A DNA stretch of 64,000 bases from assembly GCF_020215645.1 (NCBI RefSeq), contig NZ_CP084058.1, forward strand, positions 7,626,001 to 7,690,000. Direction: 5' to 3'. How positions within the stretch are numbered: position 1 is the stretch's first letter; each line of letters starts with the position of its first letter. A model generated the notes under the pieces. The model was given only the letters and a program-made list of their open reading frames with translations. It had not been told where the DNA came from and searched no databases. Made by a program: the position numbers and the translations under genes. Positions 41,905-50,402 of the stretch are shown piece by piece. The DNA is from Nonomuraea gerenzanensis. Lineage in GTDB: Bacteria > Actinomycetota > Actinomycetes > Streptosporangiales > Streptosporangiaceae.

Positions 41905-43377
41905 GTGAGCGACAGGACGTTCTTCGGGCATCCGCGGGGCCTGGCGACCTTGTTCGGCACCGAGATGTGGGAGCGGTTCTCCTGGTACGGCCTGCGGGCG
42001 ATCCTGGCCACGTTCATGGCCGCCTCGCCCGCACACGCCGGCCTCGGGCTCTCTCAGGAGACGTCCCAGGCGGTGGTGGGCGTCTACGGCGCGCTCATCT
42101 ACCTGGTGGCGCTGCCGGGCGGGTGGATCGCGGACCGCATCCTGGGGGCGCGCAGGTCGGTGTTCTGGGGCGGGTTCGTCATCATGCTGGGGCACATCAG
42201 CATGGCGATCCCCGTGACGTCGGGGCTCTTCGTCTGGCTGGGGCTGCTGCTCATCATCATCGGCACGGGCCTGCTCAAGCCGAACATCTCGGTCATGGTC
42301 GGCCGGCTCTACCCCGAGGAGGACGACGGGCGCAGGGACGCCGGGTTCTCGCTGTTCTACCTGGGCATCAACCTCGGCGCCTTCTTCGCGCCGCTGGTGG
42401 TGGGCTGGCTGGCCGAGGGCGACCGCTGGCACCTGGGCTTCAGCGCGGCGGCGGTCGGCATGGCGCTGGGCCTGGTCCAGTACGTCCTGGGCGGCCGGAG
42501 CCTGCGCGGCGTCGGCGAGCGGCCCGGCATGCGGCTGTCCCGGCGCGAGCGCCGCCACTTCGGCCGCCTGGTGGCCCTGGGCGTGGTGCTGCTCCTGGTG
42601 GTGCTGGGCGCGTGGGCGGCGACGGGCACGCTCACGATCGACCGGTTCACGGTGGCGCTCACGGTGGTCATCGTGATCGTGCCGATCGTCTACTTCGGCT
42701 ACATCATGTTCGGCAGCCACGACCTGACCGGCGACGAGCGGACCCGGATGAAGGCCTACATCTGGCTGTTCGTGGCGGCGTCCATCTTCTGGATGATCTA
42801 CGACCTGGCGCCGAGCAAGCTGCTGTTCTTCGCCCAGGACCACACCGACCTGTCACTGTTCGGCCTGAAGATCAACCAGGCCACGACGCAGTCGTTCAAC
42901 CCGCTCTTCATCATGATCTTCGTGCCGGTGTTCGCGGCGCTGTGGGTAAAGCTGGGCACGCGGGTGAGCACGCCGCAGAAGTTCGCGTTCGCGCTGGTCA
43001 TGGTGGGGCTGAGTTTCGTGGTGATGGCCGTGGCGGCGGGGCTGGCCGGCACGGGCCGGGTGTCGGTGTGGTGGCTGGTGCTGGTCTACCTCATCCAGGT
43101 GTTCGGCGAGCTGTCGCTGAGCCCGGTCGGGCTGTCGGTGACGACGAAGCTGGCGCCCGAGGCGTTCAAGGGGCAGATGCTGGGGATCTGGTTCATCGCG
43201 GTGTCGGTGGGCGACGCGGTCGGCGGGCAGACCGGGCGGCTCAACCGGGTGCTGTCGGAGCCGATGTACTACCTGGTGCTGGCGGCGATGGCGATCGTGG
43301 CGGGGCTGGCGCTGTTCCTGTTCACGCGGAGCTTGCGGGTGATGATGGCCGAGCACCACGAGCCCGTCATGCGGTAG
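41905..43377 (+). CDS. POT/PTR-family peptide transporter
   Basis: A 490-residue membrane protein with about 12-14 hydrophobic segments. The first loop-helix GTEMWERFSWYGLRAIL holds the ExxERFxYYG-type proton-coupling motif of POT transporters (here ERFSWYG), and GGWIADRILGARR and FYLGINLGAFFAP are further signatures. It imports di- and tripeptides with protons. GTG 41905 is preferred because GGGGGCAGG precedes it; the frame extends upstream without support. It is 11 bp upstream of the TRIC gene and probably co-transcribed. Confidence 0.93.
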   Translation: MSDRTFFGHPRGLATLFGTEMWERFSWYGLRAILATFMAASPAHAGLGLSQETSQAVVGVYGALIYLVALPGGWIADRILGARRSVFWGGFVIMLGHISMAIPVTSGLFVWLGLLLIIIGTGLLKPNISVMVGRLYPEEDDGRRDAGFSLFYLGINLGAFFAPLVVGWLAEGDRWHLGFSAAAVGMALGLVQYVLGGRSLRGVGERPGMRLSRRERRHFGRLVALGVVLLLVVLGAWAATGTLTIDRFTVALTVVIVIVPIVYFGYIMFGSHDLTGDERTRMKAYIWLFVAASIFWMIYDLAPSKLLFFAQDHTDLSLFGLKINQATTQSFNPLFIMIFVPVFAALWVKLGTRVSTPQKFAFALVMVGLSFVVMAVAAGLAGTGRVSVWWLVLVYLIQVFGELSLSPVGLSVTTKLAPEAFKGQMLGIWFIAVSVGDAVGGQTGRLNRVLSEPMYYLVLAAMAIVAGLALFLFTRSLRVMMAEHHEPVMR

Positions 43378-43388
43378 ACATTCCGATC

Positions 43389-43997
43389 GTGTCCGAACTT
43401 CTCGACCTGGTAGGCATCTTCGTCTTCGCCCTGTCCGGCGCGCTCATGGGAGTGCGCAAGCGGCTCGACGTGGTGGGCATGGGGGTGCTGGCGGAAATCA
43501 CCGCGCTCGGCGGTGGCCTCGTCCGCGACCTCATCCTGAACGTGCGCCCGATCGCCTTCCAGAGCCTCGGGTACGTCCTCGTGCCGGTGGCCGCCACGGT
43601 GATCGTCTTCTTCTTCCATCCGCACGTGGCCCGGGTGATGCCGGCCATCCTGGTGCTGGACGCGGCGGGGCTCGGGCTGTTCTGCGCGGTCGGCACGGAG
43701 AAGGCGATGGAGTACGGGCTCAGCCCGCTGCACGCGGCCCTGCTCGGCGTCACGACGGCCGTGGGCGGGGGCATGCTGCGTGACATGCTGGCCGGGGAGA
43801 TCCCCACCCTGCTGTACGACCGGCAGCTCTACGCGGTGCCCGCGCTGCTGGGCTCGGCGGTGATGGCGGGGCTGTCGGCGTACGGGCTGCACGGGTGGCA
43901 GGCCACGCTGGCGGCGGCGCTGCTGGCGTTCGGGCTGCGGATCGCGGCGATGCGCTTCAAGTGGCGCGCGCCGCTGGCCAGGGGGGTCGGCGAATGA
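43389..43997 (+). CDS. Trimeric intracellular cation channel family protein (UPF0126)
   Basis: A 202-residue integral membrane protein made of two homologous halves, each with a glycine-rich helix (GVLAEITALGGGLVRDLIL and LLGVTTAVGGGMLRDMLAG) whose GGG-x-x-R-D motif is the TRIC family signature. There are seven predicted transmembrane segments. Bacterial TRIC proteins conduct K+ and other monovalent cations. The GTG start lies 11 bp after the transporter stop. It ends 3 bp from the convergent MocR gene. Confidence 0.9.
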   Translation: MSELLDLVGIFVFALSGALMGVRKRLDVVGMGVLAEITALGGGLVRDLILNVRPIAFQSLGYVLVPVAATVIVFFFHPHVARVMPAILVLDAAGLGLFCAVGTEKAMEYGLSPLHAALLGVTTAVGGGMLRDMLAGEIPTLLYDRQLYAVPALLGSAVMAGLSAYGLHGWQATLAAALLAFGLRIAAMRFKWRAPLARGVGE

Positions 43998-44000
43998 GCC

Positions 44001-45431
44001 TCACACCATCGCGATGAGCTGGTCAGAGGGGCGCGGGGCGCCGGTGGGGCCGTGGTCGCGGGCGGCGCGCAGGCGGGTGACGGCGTCGGCGAGCAGGCTG
44101 GGCGGCTGCGTGTACGGCAGGCGGAGGTAGCCCTCCAGGGTGCCTTCCAGGCCGAACCAGGGCCCGGGCGCCAGGCGTACCCCGTGGGAGAGCGCGGCCT
44201 CCGCGAGCGGGGTGGAGCCGGCGCCGTCCAGGCGCACCCAGAGGGCGCCGCCGCCGCGCGGCGGCTCGAACGTCCACTCGGGCAGCCGGGCGCGCAGCTC
44301 GGCGGCCAGGGTGTCGCGCGAGGCGCGCAGCGTGCGGCGGCGCTCGGCGCGGGTCTCCTCCAGCCGGTCGAACAGCCGGGCCACCACGAGCTGCTCCAGC
44401 ACCGGGCTGGCGATGTCCACCGCCGAGCGGAACATGGTGAGCCGGCGGGCCAGGGCGGCCGTGGCGCGGATCCAGCCGATGCGCAGCCCGCCCCACCACA
44501 GCTTGGAGGCGGAGCCGATGCTGATCACGCGGTTGTCGGTGTCGAAGGCGGCCATCGGCGAGGTGCGGGGCACCTCGTCCAGCGCCAGCTCCGACCAGGT
44601 CTCGTCCACCAGCAGCAGCGTGCCGGCGCGGCGGGCGGCCCCGGCGACGGCGGCGCGGACGGCGTCCTCCATGAGGGCGCCCGTCGGGTTCTGGAAGTCG
44701 GGCATGAGGTAGGCCAGGCGGGCGCCCGACTGGAGCATGGCGCCGGCGACGAGGTCGGGCCGCCAGCCCTCGTGGGAGACGCCGGTCGGGACGAGGCGGG
44801 CGCCGAGCCTGCGGGCGGCGTCGATGGCGTGCGGATAGGTCGGCGACTCCACCATCACCGGGTCGCCCGGTCCGGTGAGCAGGCCCATGACCAGGTGGAT
44901 GGCGTGCTGGGCGCCGGTGGTGACGACGATCTGCTCGGCCCGGGTGGCCACTCCCCTGGCGGTGTAGCGGGCGGCGATGCGCTCCCTGAGCGACGGCAGG
45001 CCCATGGGGTCGTAGCCGTTGCCCATGCCGTACCTGGGCAGGTCCTCCACCGCCGCCGCCATGGCGGCGGTCAGGGCCGCGGGGGCGGCGGGGGCGGCGG
45101 TGTGCAGCTGGATGAGGCCGTCGCGGTCGGTGCCGAGCCACGGGTTGTCGGGCCAGACGGCCGGGTCGGGCAGCGCCGTCCAGCTTCCCGAGCCCTGCCT
45201 GCTCTCCAGGTAGCCGCCCTCGCGCAGCAGGTCGTAGGCGGCGGTCACGGTGGTGCGGCTGACCTTGAGCGTCTCGGCGAGGTGGCGCTCGGCGGGCATG
45301 CGCACGCGTACCGGGATCTGGCCGTCCATGATCAGGGTGCGGACGCCGTCGGCGAGGGCGCGGTAGTACGGCCGCGCCGCCGGATCGACGTCCACGAGCC
45401 TGGCCACCTGCATCGCTGACATGTGCCGCAT
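44001..45431 (-). CDS. MocR/YczR-type GntR-aminotransferase regulator
   Basis: A 476-residue fusion. Residues about 20-90 are a GntR winged helix (YRALADGVRTLIMDGQIPV, MPAERHLAETLKVSRTTVT). Residues about 125-460 are an aspartate-aminotransferase-like PLP fold, with the Asn of MPDFQNPTG and the Schiff-base Lys in SIGSASKLWWGGLRIGW. MocR proteins sense PLP or related compounds. The gene is divergent from a YczE-type membrane protein, the arrangement known for YczR. The start is ambiguous among three close ATG codons (45431, 45422, 45413). Its target probably lies in the inverted repeats of the 63-bp spacer. Confidence 0.9.
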   Translation of the reverse strand: MRHMSAMQVARLVDVDPAARPYYRALADGVRTLIMDGQIPVRVRMPAERHLAETLKVSRTTVTAAYDLLREGGYLESRQGSGSWTALPDPAVWPDNPWLGTDRDGLIQLHTAAPAAPAALTAAMAAAVEDLPRYGMGNGYDPMGLPSLRERIAARYTARGVATRAEQIVVTTGAQHAIHLVMGLLTGPGDPVMVESPTYPHAIDAARRLGARLVPTGVSHEGWRPDLVAGAMLQSGARLAYLMPDFQNPTGALMEDAVRAAVAGAARRAGTLLLVDETWSELALDEVPRTSPMAAFDTDNRVISIGSASKLWWGGLRIGWIRATAALARRLTMFRSAVDIASPVLEQLVVARLFDRLEETRAERRRTLRASRDTLAAELRARLPEWTFEPPRGGGALWVRLDGAGSTPLAEAALSHGVRLAPGPWFGLEGTLEGYLRLPYTQPPSLLADAVTRLRAARDHGPTGAPRPSDQLIAMV

Positions 45432-45446
45432 AAGGCCACTTTTCGT

Positions 45447-45483
45447 GATTGGCCCTGTTTTGGCAAATCGGAGGATGCCAATC
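45447..45483. promoter_or_regulatory. MocR operator candidate
   Basis: GATTGGCC (45447-45454) and TGCCAATC (45476-45483) are inverted around a central TTGGCA (45460-45465), so three TTGGC-type half-sites lie between the divergent MocR and YczE genes. MocR regulators bind repeated half-sites of variable spacing and orientation. Confidence 0.5.
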
Positions 45484-45494
45484 TGGGGGCCATC

Positions 45495-46097
45495 ATGAGT
45501 GAATCAACCGTCCCGTTGCCGAGTTCCCTGCCCGCCCGTCTCGTCCGGCTCTACGGAGGTCTGGCCCTGTACGGCCTCGGCATCGCGCTGCCGCTGGAGT
45601 CGGGCCTCGGCAACAGCCCCTGGAACGTCTTCCACGAAGGCGCCGCCCTGCGCACCGGCCTGTCCATCGGGACGGTCATCCTCGCGGTGGGCGCGCTGGT
45701 GATGCTGCTGTGGATCCCGCTGAAGCAGAAGCCGGGGCTCGGCACGATCAGCAACGTGCTGCTCGTCGGCCCGTTCGCGGACGCCGCAGTCTTCCTGCTG
45801 CCGACCCCCGAGCTGCTGGTGTTCCAGATCTTCTACTGCGTCCTGGGTGTCGTCGTCATCGCCCTGTCCACCCTGCTCTACATCGGCGCGGGCCTGGGCC
45901 CCGGCCCCCGCGACGGCATCATGACCGGGCTGGTGCGGCTGGGCATGTCCGTACGGGTGTCCCGCCTGTCCATCGAGGTCGCCGTGCTGATCGCGGGCTG
46001 GCTGCTCGGTGGCACGGTGGGTCTGGGGACCGTGGTGTTCGCGCTGGCGATCGGACCGTTGACGCAGGCGTTCACCCGCTGGTTCCCTCTGACGTGA
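45495..46097 (+). CDS. YczE/YitT-type membrane protein
   Basis: A 200-residue membrane protein with five or six hydrophobic helices. LYGGLALYGLGIALPLESGLGNSPW at the N-terminus (partly quoted: GLALYGLGIALPLE) and the conserved GLGPGPRDGIMTGL loop are typical of the YczE family. Its function is unknown; genomic association with MocR suggests pyridoxine- or amino-acid-related transport. ATG 45495 follows GGGGG by 5 bp. Divergent from the MocR gene. Confidence 0.88.
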   Translation: MSESTVPLPSSLPARLVRLYGGLALYGLGIALPLESGLGNSPWNVFHEGAALRTGLSIGTVILAVGALVMLLWIPLKQKPGLGTISNVLLVGPFADAAVFLLPTPELLVFQIFYCVLGVVVIALSTLLYIGAGLGPGPRDGIMTGLVRLGMSVRVSRLSIEVAVLIAGWLLGGTVGLGTVVFALAIGPLTQAFTRWFPLT

Positions 46098-46176
46098 TCC
46101 CGTGGCCCGGGGCGGACATGACGCGACATGATCGACCCGGCCACGGGATCACCCTTTCTCCGAGTAGCGTCTAGGC

Positions 46177-47931
46177 ATGCGGATCGAGGATTACGCGCTG
46201 ATCGGAGACATGCAGTCCGCCGCCCTGGTCGGTCGGGACGGCTCGATCGACTGGCTCTGCCTGCCCAGGTTCGACTCGCCTGCGTGCTTCGCGGCACTGC
46301 TCGGCAGCGAGCGCAACGGGCACTGGTGGCTCGGCCCCACCGGGAGGAAACCCGCCACCAGGCGGCGCTACCGTCCCGACACGCTGATCCTGGAGAGCGA
46401 GTGGGACACCCCCACGGGCACCGTGCGCGTGGTCGACTTCATGCCGCCGCGTGACCGCAACCCCGACGTCGTGCGCATCGTCGAGGGCGTGTCCGGCTCC
46501 GTCCAGGTCTCCACGCAGTTGCGTGTCCGCTTCGACTACGGCCGCATCGTGCCGTGGGTGCGCCGCACCAACGGTCACCTGCAGGCCATCGGCGGGCCCG
46601 ACTCGGTGTGGCTGCACTCCCCCGTGCCGCTCAAGGGCGGCGACTACGCCCACCGGGCGACGTTCACCGTCAACGCGGGCGACCGGCTGCCGTTCGTGTT
46701 CACCTGGCATCCCTCGCACGAGCCGATGCCGCCGGAGATCCAGTGCGACGCCCAGCTCGACGAGACCGAGGCGTTCTGGGCCGAGTGGGTGGACAGATGC
46801 ACCTACGCGGGGCCGTACCGGGAGGCCGTGGTCCGGTCCCTGATCACGCTCAAGGCTCTGACGTACGCGCCGACGGGCGGCATCGTCGCCGCGCCCACCA
46901 CGTCCCTGCCGGAGGACCTGGGCGGCGTGCGCAACTGGGACTACCGCTTCTGCTGGCTGCGCGACGCCACGCTGACGCTCGACGCGCTGATCAGCTCCGG
47001 CTACCTGGAGGAGGCGGCCGACTGGCGCGCCTGGCTGCTGCGCGCCATCGCGGGCCGCCCGCAGGACCTGCAGATCATGTACGGCGTCGCCGGCGAGCGC
47101 CGCCTGCCCGAGCTGCGCCTCGACTGGCTCGACGGCTACGAGGGCTCCCGCCCCGTCCGCATCGGCAACGAGGCGGTCAAGCAGCTCCAGCTCGACGTCT
47201 ACGGCGAGGTGATGAACTCCCTGTACGTCGCCCGCACCCGCGGCCTGTCCGCCGACGACCGGGCGTGGACCATCCAGCGCCAGCTCCTCGACTACGTGGA
47301 GGAGCACTGGGACGAGCCCGACGAGGGCCTGTGGGAGGTGCGCGGCCCGCGCCGGCACTTCGTGCACTCCAAGGTGATGTGCTGGGCGGCGCTCGACCGG
47401 GCCGTCAAGTACGTCGAGCGCTTCGGCCGTACCGGGCCGGTCGACAAGTGGCGGACGCTGCGCGACACCATCCACGCGGAGATCTGCGAGAAGGGCTACG
47501 ACGCCGAGCGCAACACCTTCACCCAGTCCTACGGCTCCTCGGAGCTGGACGCGGCGCTGCTGATGATCCCCATGGTGGGCTTCCTGCCGATCGACGACCC
47601 CCGCGTGACCGGCACGGTGGCGGCGATCGAGAAGGAGCTCATGTCCGACGGGTTCGTGCTGCGCTACCCGATCGCCGAGGACAACGACGTCGACGGGCTG
47701 CAGGGCGGCGAGGGGGCGTTCCTGGCGTGCAGCTTCTGGATGGTGGAGGTCATGGCCATGCAGGGGCGCAAGGCGGAGGCCGAGGACCTGTTCGAGCGGC
47801 TGCTGGGGCTGCGCAACGACGTGGGGCTGCTGGCGGAGGAGTACGACCCGCGCTACGGGCGGCTGGTCGGCAACTTCCCGCAGGCCTTCAGCCACGTGCC
47901 GCTGGTGCACGCGGCCCGCGCCCTTTCGTAG
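46177..47931 (+). CDS. Glycoside hydrolase family 15 protein (trehalase/glucoamylase type)
   Basis: A 584-residue cytoplasmic enzyme without signal peptide. N-terminal MRIEDYALIGDMQSAALVGRDG and GSIDWLCLPRFDSPACFAAL are the super-sandwich start of bacterial GH15 proteins. The (alpha/alpha)6 barrel shows NWDYRFCWLRDATLTL, HWDEPDEGLWEVRG (catalytic acid region), LLAEEYDPRYGRLVGNFPQA (second Glu) and SHVPLVHAA. Mycobacterial relatives are trehalases; others are glucoamylases or glucodextranases. Length fits. It has its own upstream region (79 bp) and a 12-bp repeat array starts 10 bp after its stop. Confidence 0.92.
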   Translation: MRIEDYALIGDMQSAALVGRDGSIDWLCLPRFDSPACFAALLGSERNGHWWLGPTGRKPATRRRYRPDTLILESEWDTPTGTVRVVDFMPPRDRNPDVVRIVEGVSGSVQVSTQLRVRFDYGRIVPWVRRTNGHLQAIGGPDSVWLHSPVPLKGGDYAHRATFTVNAGDRLPFVFTWHPSHEPMPPEIQCDAQLDETEAFWAEWVDRCTYAGPYREAVVRSLITLKALTYAPTGGIVAAPTTSLPEDLGGVRNWDYRFCWLRDATLTLDALISSGYLEEAADWRAWLLRAIAGRPQDLQIMYGVAGERRLPELRLDWLDGYEGSRPVRIGNEAVKQLQLDVYGEVMNSLYVARTRGLSADDRAWTIQRQLLDYVEEHWDEPDEGLWEVRGPRRHFVHSKVMCWAALDRAVKYVERFGRTGPVDKWRTLRDTIHAEICEKGYDAERNTFTQSYGSSELDAALLMIPMVGFLPIDDPRVTGTVAAIEKELMSDGFVLRYPIAEDNDVDGLQGGEGAFLACSFWMVEVMAMQGRKAEAEDLFERLLGLRNDVGLLAEEYDPRYGRLVGNFPQAFSHVPLVHAARALS

Positions 47932-47940
47932 TGGTGAGCG

Positions 47941-48012
47941 GGTCGTGAGCAGGGTCGTGAGCAGGGTCGTGAGCAGGGTCGTGAGCAGGGCCGAGAGCAG
48001 GGTCGTGATCAG
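47941..48012. repeat. 12-bp tandem repeat, 6 units
   Basis: Four exact copies of GGTCGTGAGCAG and two variant copies (GGCCGAGAGCAG, GGTCGTGATCAG) lie between the GH15 stop codon and the PHP gene. It is non-coding as far as can be seen. Confidence 0.92.
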
Positions 48013-48117
48013 GTAGGCATCCCCCGCTCCCTTGGTGTTCAGGTCCGATTCATCCGGTTCCGCCACGCTCCCGCCGTAGCCGGCGCACCCTTTCCGGCAA
48101 GGACGGAGAAACACCCC

Positions 48118-49827
48118 ATGGGCCACGGGCACCACCATCACGATCACGACCACGCGCACGAGCAGCTCGGAGACACCGAGGCCGCCGTGGTGCGGGACCT
48201 CACGGTTCCCGACGGGGAGCTGTCGCCGGGGCAGCTCTCGCGCCGCCGCATGTTCCGGCGGGCCGGGCTGCTGGGCGCCGGGCTGACCGCCGCGGGCGTG
48301 CTGGGGGCCGAGGGGCAGGCCGCCGCCGCCACGTCCAGGGACGAGGGGCGCGGGCGGGAGCCGAGGGACGGCTACCAGTGGCTGGCCGGCGACCACCACA
48401 TCCACACGCAGCACAGCTCCGACGGCGTCTACCGGGTCATCGACCACGTGCGGCACGCCAACGCGTACGGGCTGGGCTGGATGGTCATCACCGACCACGG
48501 CGGCGCCACGCACGCCAAGATCGGCGTGGAGAAGGTGAACCCGGACATCGTGGCGGCCCGCGAGTCCGTCAAGGACACGCTGGTCTTCCAGGGCCTGGAG
48601 TGGAACATCCCGGCCGCCGAGCACGGCACCGTGTTCGTCGCGCCCGGCAGGAACGAGGTGGCGACGCTCAAGGAGTTCGAGAGCTCCTTCGACGGGTCGG
48701 TGAAGGGCGCCAGCTCCAACACGCCGCAGAACGAGGCGCTGGCCATCGCCGGGCTGAACTTCCTGGCCGAGGCGGTCAGGAAGCGGCGCGTGCCGGACGC
48801 GCTGTTCCTGGCCAACCACCCCTCCAGGAAGGGCATCGACTCGCCGCACGAGATCCGCGGCTGGCGCGACGCGCAGCCGTCGATCGCGATCGGCATGGAG
48901 GGCGCGCCCGGCCACCAGGCCGCCGGCATCGCCAAGCCGAACGGCCCCGGCGGCGGGCGCGGCTACTACGACAGCAACCCCGGCGCCGACTCCTTCCCCG
49001 GCTACCCGGCCGAGAGCTACAAGACCTTCGGCGGGTTCGACTGGATGACCTCCACCGTGGGCGGCCTGTGGGACAGCCTGCTGGCCGAGGGCAAGCCGTG
49101 GTGGATCACCGCGAACTCCGACTCCCACTGGGTGCACGGCGACACCAGCGACCGCGGCCCGAACAGCGACTTCAACGCCAACGGCCGCTACGAGGACCCC
49201 GTCTACAAGGGGGTGCCGAACTTCGGCTCGGGCGACTTCTGGCCCGGTTTCTACAGCAGGACGCACGCCGGCGCCGAGGACTTCTCCTACCGCGCCGTCA
49301 TGGACGCCCTGCGCGCCGGCCGCGTCTGGGTGGACCACGGCGGGCTGATCAGCGGCCTGGTGGTACGGGCCCGCGCGGCCGGCACCGGCCAGCGGGGCGT
49401 GACGCTCGGCGGCACCCTCCAGGTACGGCAGGGCGCCCGCGTCGAGCTGGCCATCGAGATCACCCTGGCCGGGCGGCCGAACTGGGCGCAGTTCGTGCCC
49501 ACGCTGGCCCGGGTGGACGTCATCCAGGGCGACGTCACCGGCCCCGTCTCCGACCAGGACGCCTTCACCACGCCGAGCACGAAGGTCGTGCAGTCGTACG
49601 AGGTGAACAAGAACGCCGGCACCGTCACCTTCACCTACCAGCTCGGCGCCGTCGACCACCCCGTGTACGTGCGGCTGCGCGGCACCGACGGCAAGCGCGG
49701 CGCGCCGGGCCTGCTGGGCGCGGCCGTGGACCCGAACGGGCCGGCCATCGACGTGTACGGCGACGCCGACCCGTGGAACGACCTGTGGTTCTACAGCAAC
49801 CCGATCTGGGTGCTGCCGCGCCGATGA
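48118..49827 (+). CDS. Tat-exported PHP-domain metallohydrolase with His-rich N-terminus
   Basis: A 569-residue protein. Residues 1-14 are extraordinarily His/Asp-rich (GHGHHHHDHDHAHE). A Tat-type signal follows at 41-72 (SRRRMFRRAGLLGAG with a hydrophobic core and AAA cleavage region). The PHP domain has GDHHIHTQHSSDG (metal HxH), VITDHGGATH and ITANSDSHWVHGD. The C-terminal 170 residues form beta-rich domains. CehA/McbA-type PHP proteins hydrolyse phosphate or ester bonds with divalent metals. The His-rich head precedes the signal and would stay cytoplasmic or be removed. The next gene overlaps by 4 bp and may act with it. Confidence 0.85.
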   Translation: MGHGHHHHDHDHAHEQLGDTEAAVVRDLTVPDGELSPGQLSRRRMFRRAGLLGAGLTAAGVLGAEGQAAAATSRDEGRGREPRDGYQWLAGDHHIHTQHSSDGVYRVIDHVRHANAYGLGWMVITDHGGATHAKIGVEKVNPDIVAARESVKDTLVFQGLEWNIPAAEHGTVFVAPGRNEVATLKEFESSFDGSVKGASSNTPQNEALAIAGLNFLAEAVRKRRVPDALFLANHPSRKGIDSPHEIRGWRDAQPSIAIGMEGAPGHQAAGIAKPNGPGGGRGYYDSNPGADSFPGYPAESYKTFGGFDWMTSTVGGLWDSLLAEGKPWWITANSDSHWVHGDTSDRGPNSDFNANGRYEDPVYKGVPNFGSGDFWPGFYSRTHAGAEDFSYRAVMDALRAGRVWVDHGGLISGLVVRARAAGTGQRGVTLGGTLQVRQGARVELAIEITLAGRPNWAQFVPTLARVDVIQGDVTGPVSDQDAFTTPSTKVVQSYEVNKNAGTVTFTYQLGAVDHPVYVRLRGTDGKRGAPGLLGAAVDPNGPAIDVYGDADPWNDLWFYSNPIWVLPRR

Positions 49828-50393
49828 TCCTCGGTCTCGACGCGGGATCCCGGACGTTGCCCGAGGCCGAGCACCTGCTCCACACCGTGGCGCGGGAGCT
49901 CGGCCTGCCGGGTGACACCGTCGGGTGCACCCATTTCGTCCCGGCGGGGCAGGCGGGCGACGAGCCGCACGTGGCCTGCTCGCTGTCCGTCCCCGCCTCC
50001 GTGACGCCGCCGGAGGTGGCCGCCGCGGCGCCGGAGGGCGCGTCGTGGGCGCTCGGTGAGGCGCGCACCGGCCCGCTGGCGGCCGGGGCGGCGCTGGCGG
50101 CGGCCGAGCACGAGGCCAGGAGCGGTGGCCGGGTCGTCCTGTTCCCCGGCCGCGACGTGCTCACCGGCACCCTCAGCGCGGGCGAGCTGCGCGACGGCTC
50201 GGCCATCGAGCGGGTGCTGCTGCTCGCCTCCCCGGGCCCGCCGGCCGACGACGTGCCGGTGGTCACCAACGACCACGTCAGGCCCGTCTGGCGGGACGGC
50301 CTGATGACCCTGCTCACCATGCCGGCCGCCGGTGGCCGGATCACCCCGGCCGAGGTGCCGAACCCCACTCCCTGCTGCGCCGACCACGCCTGA
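49824..50393 (+). CDS. Unknown protein translationally coupled to the PHP hydrolase
   Basis: A 189-residue soluble protein starting at ATG 49824, overlapping the PHP stop (ATGA). It has alternating helices and strands, with VVLFPGRDVLTGTLSAGELR and DVPVVTNDHVRPVWRDGLMTLL as the most structured parts, and a C-terminus NPTPCCADHA with a vicinal Cys pair and His that could bind metal. No signal peptide. I do not recognise the family. Tight coupling suggests it serves the exported PHP enzyme, for example in metal delivery, but this is speculation. Confidence 0.65.
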   Translation: MILGLDAGSRTLPEAEHLLHTVARELGLPGDTVGCTHFVPAGQAGDEPHVACSLSVPASVTPPEVAAAAPEGASWALGEARTGPLAAGAALAAAEHEARSGGRVVLFPGRDVLTGTLSAGELRDGSAIERVLLLASPGPPADDVPVVTNDHVRPVWRDGLMTLLTMPAAGGRITPAEVPNPTPCCADHA

Positions 50394-50402
50394 CCTGCTC
50401 CG

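Noticed and set aside
46171..49659. 1162-codon open frame on the minus strand
   Set aside because: It lies antisense to the GH15 and PHP genes, has His/Arg/Gly/Val-rich shadow composition and no domain; the plus-strand genes have clear motifs.
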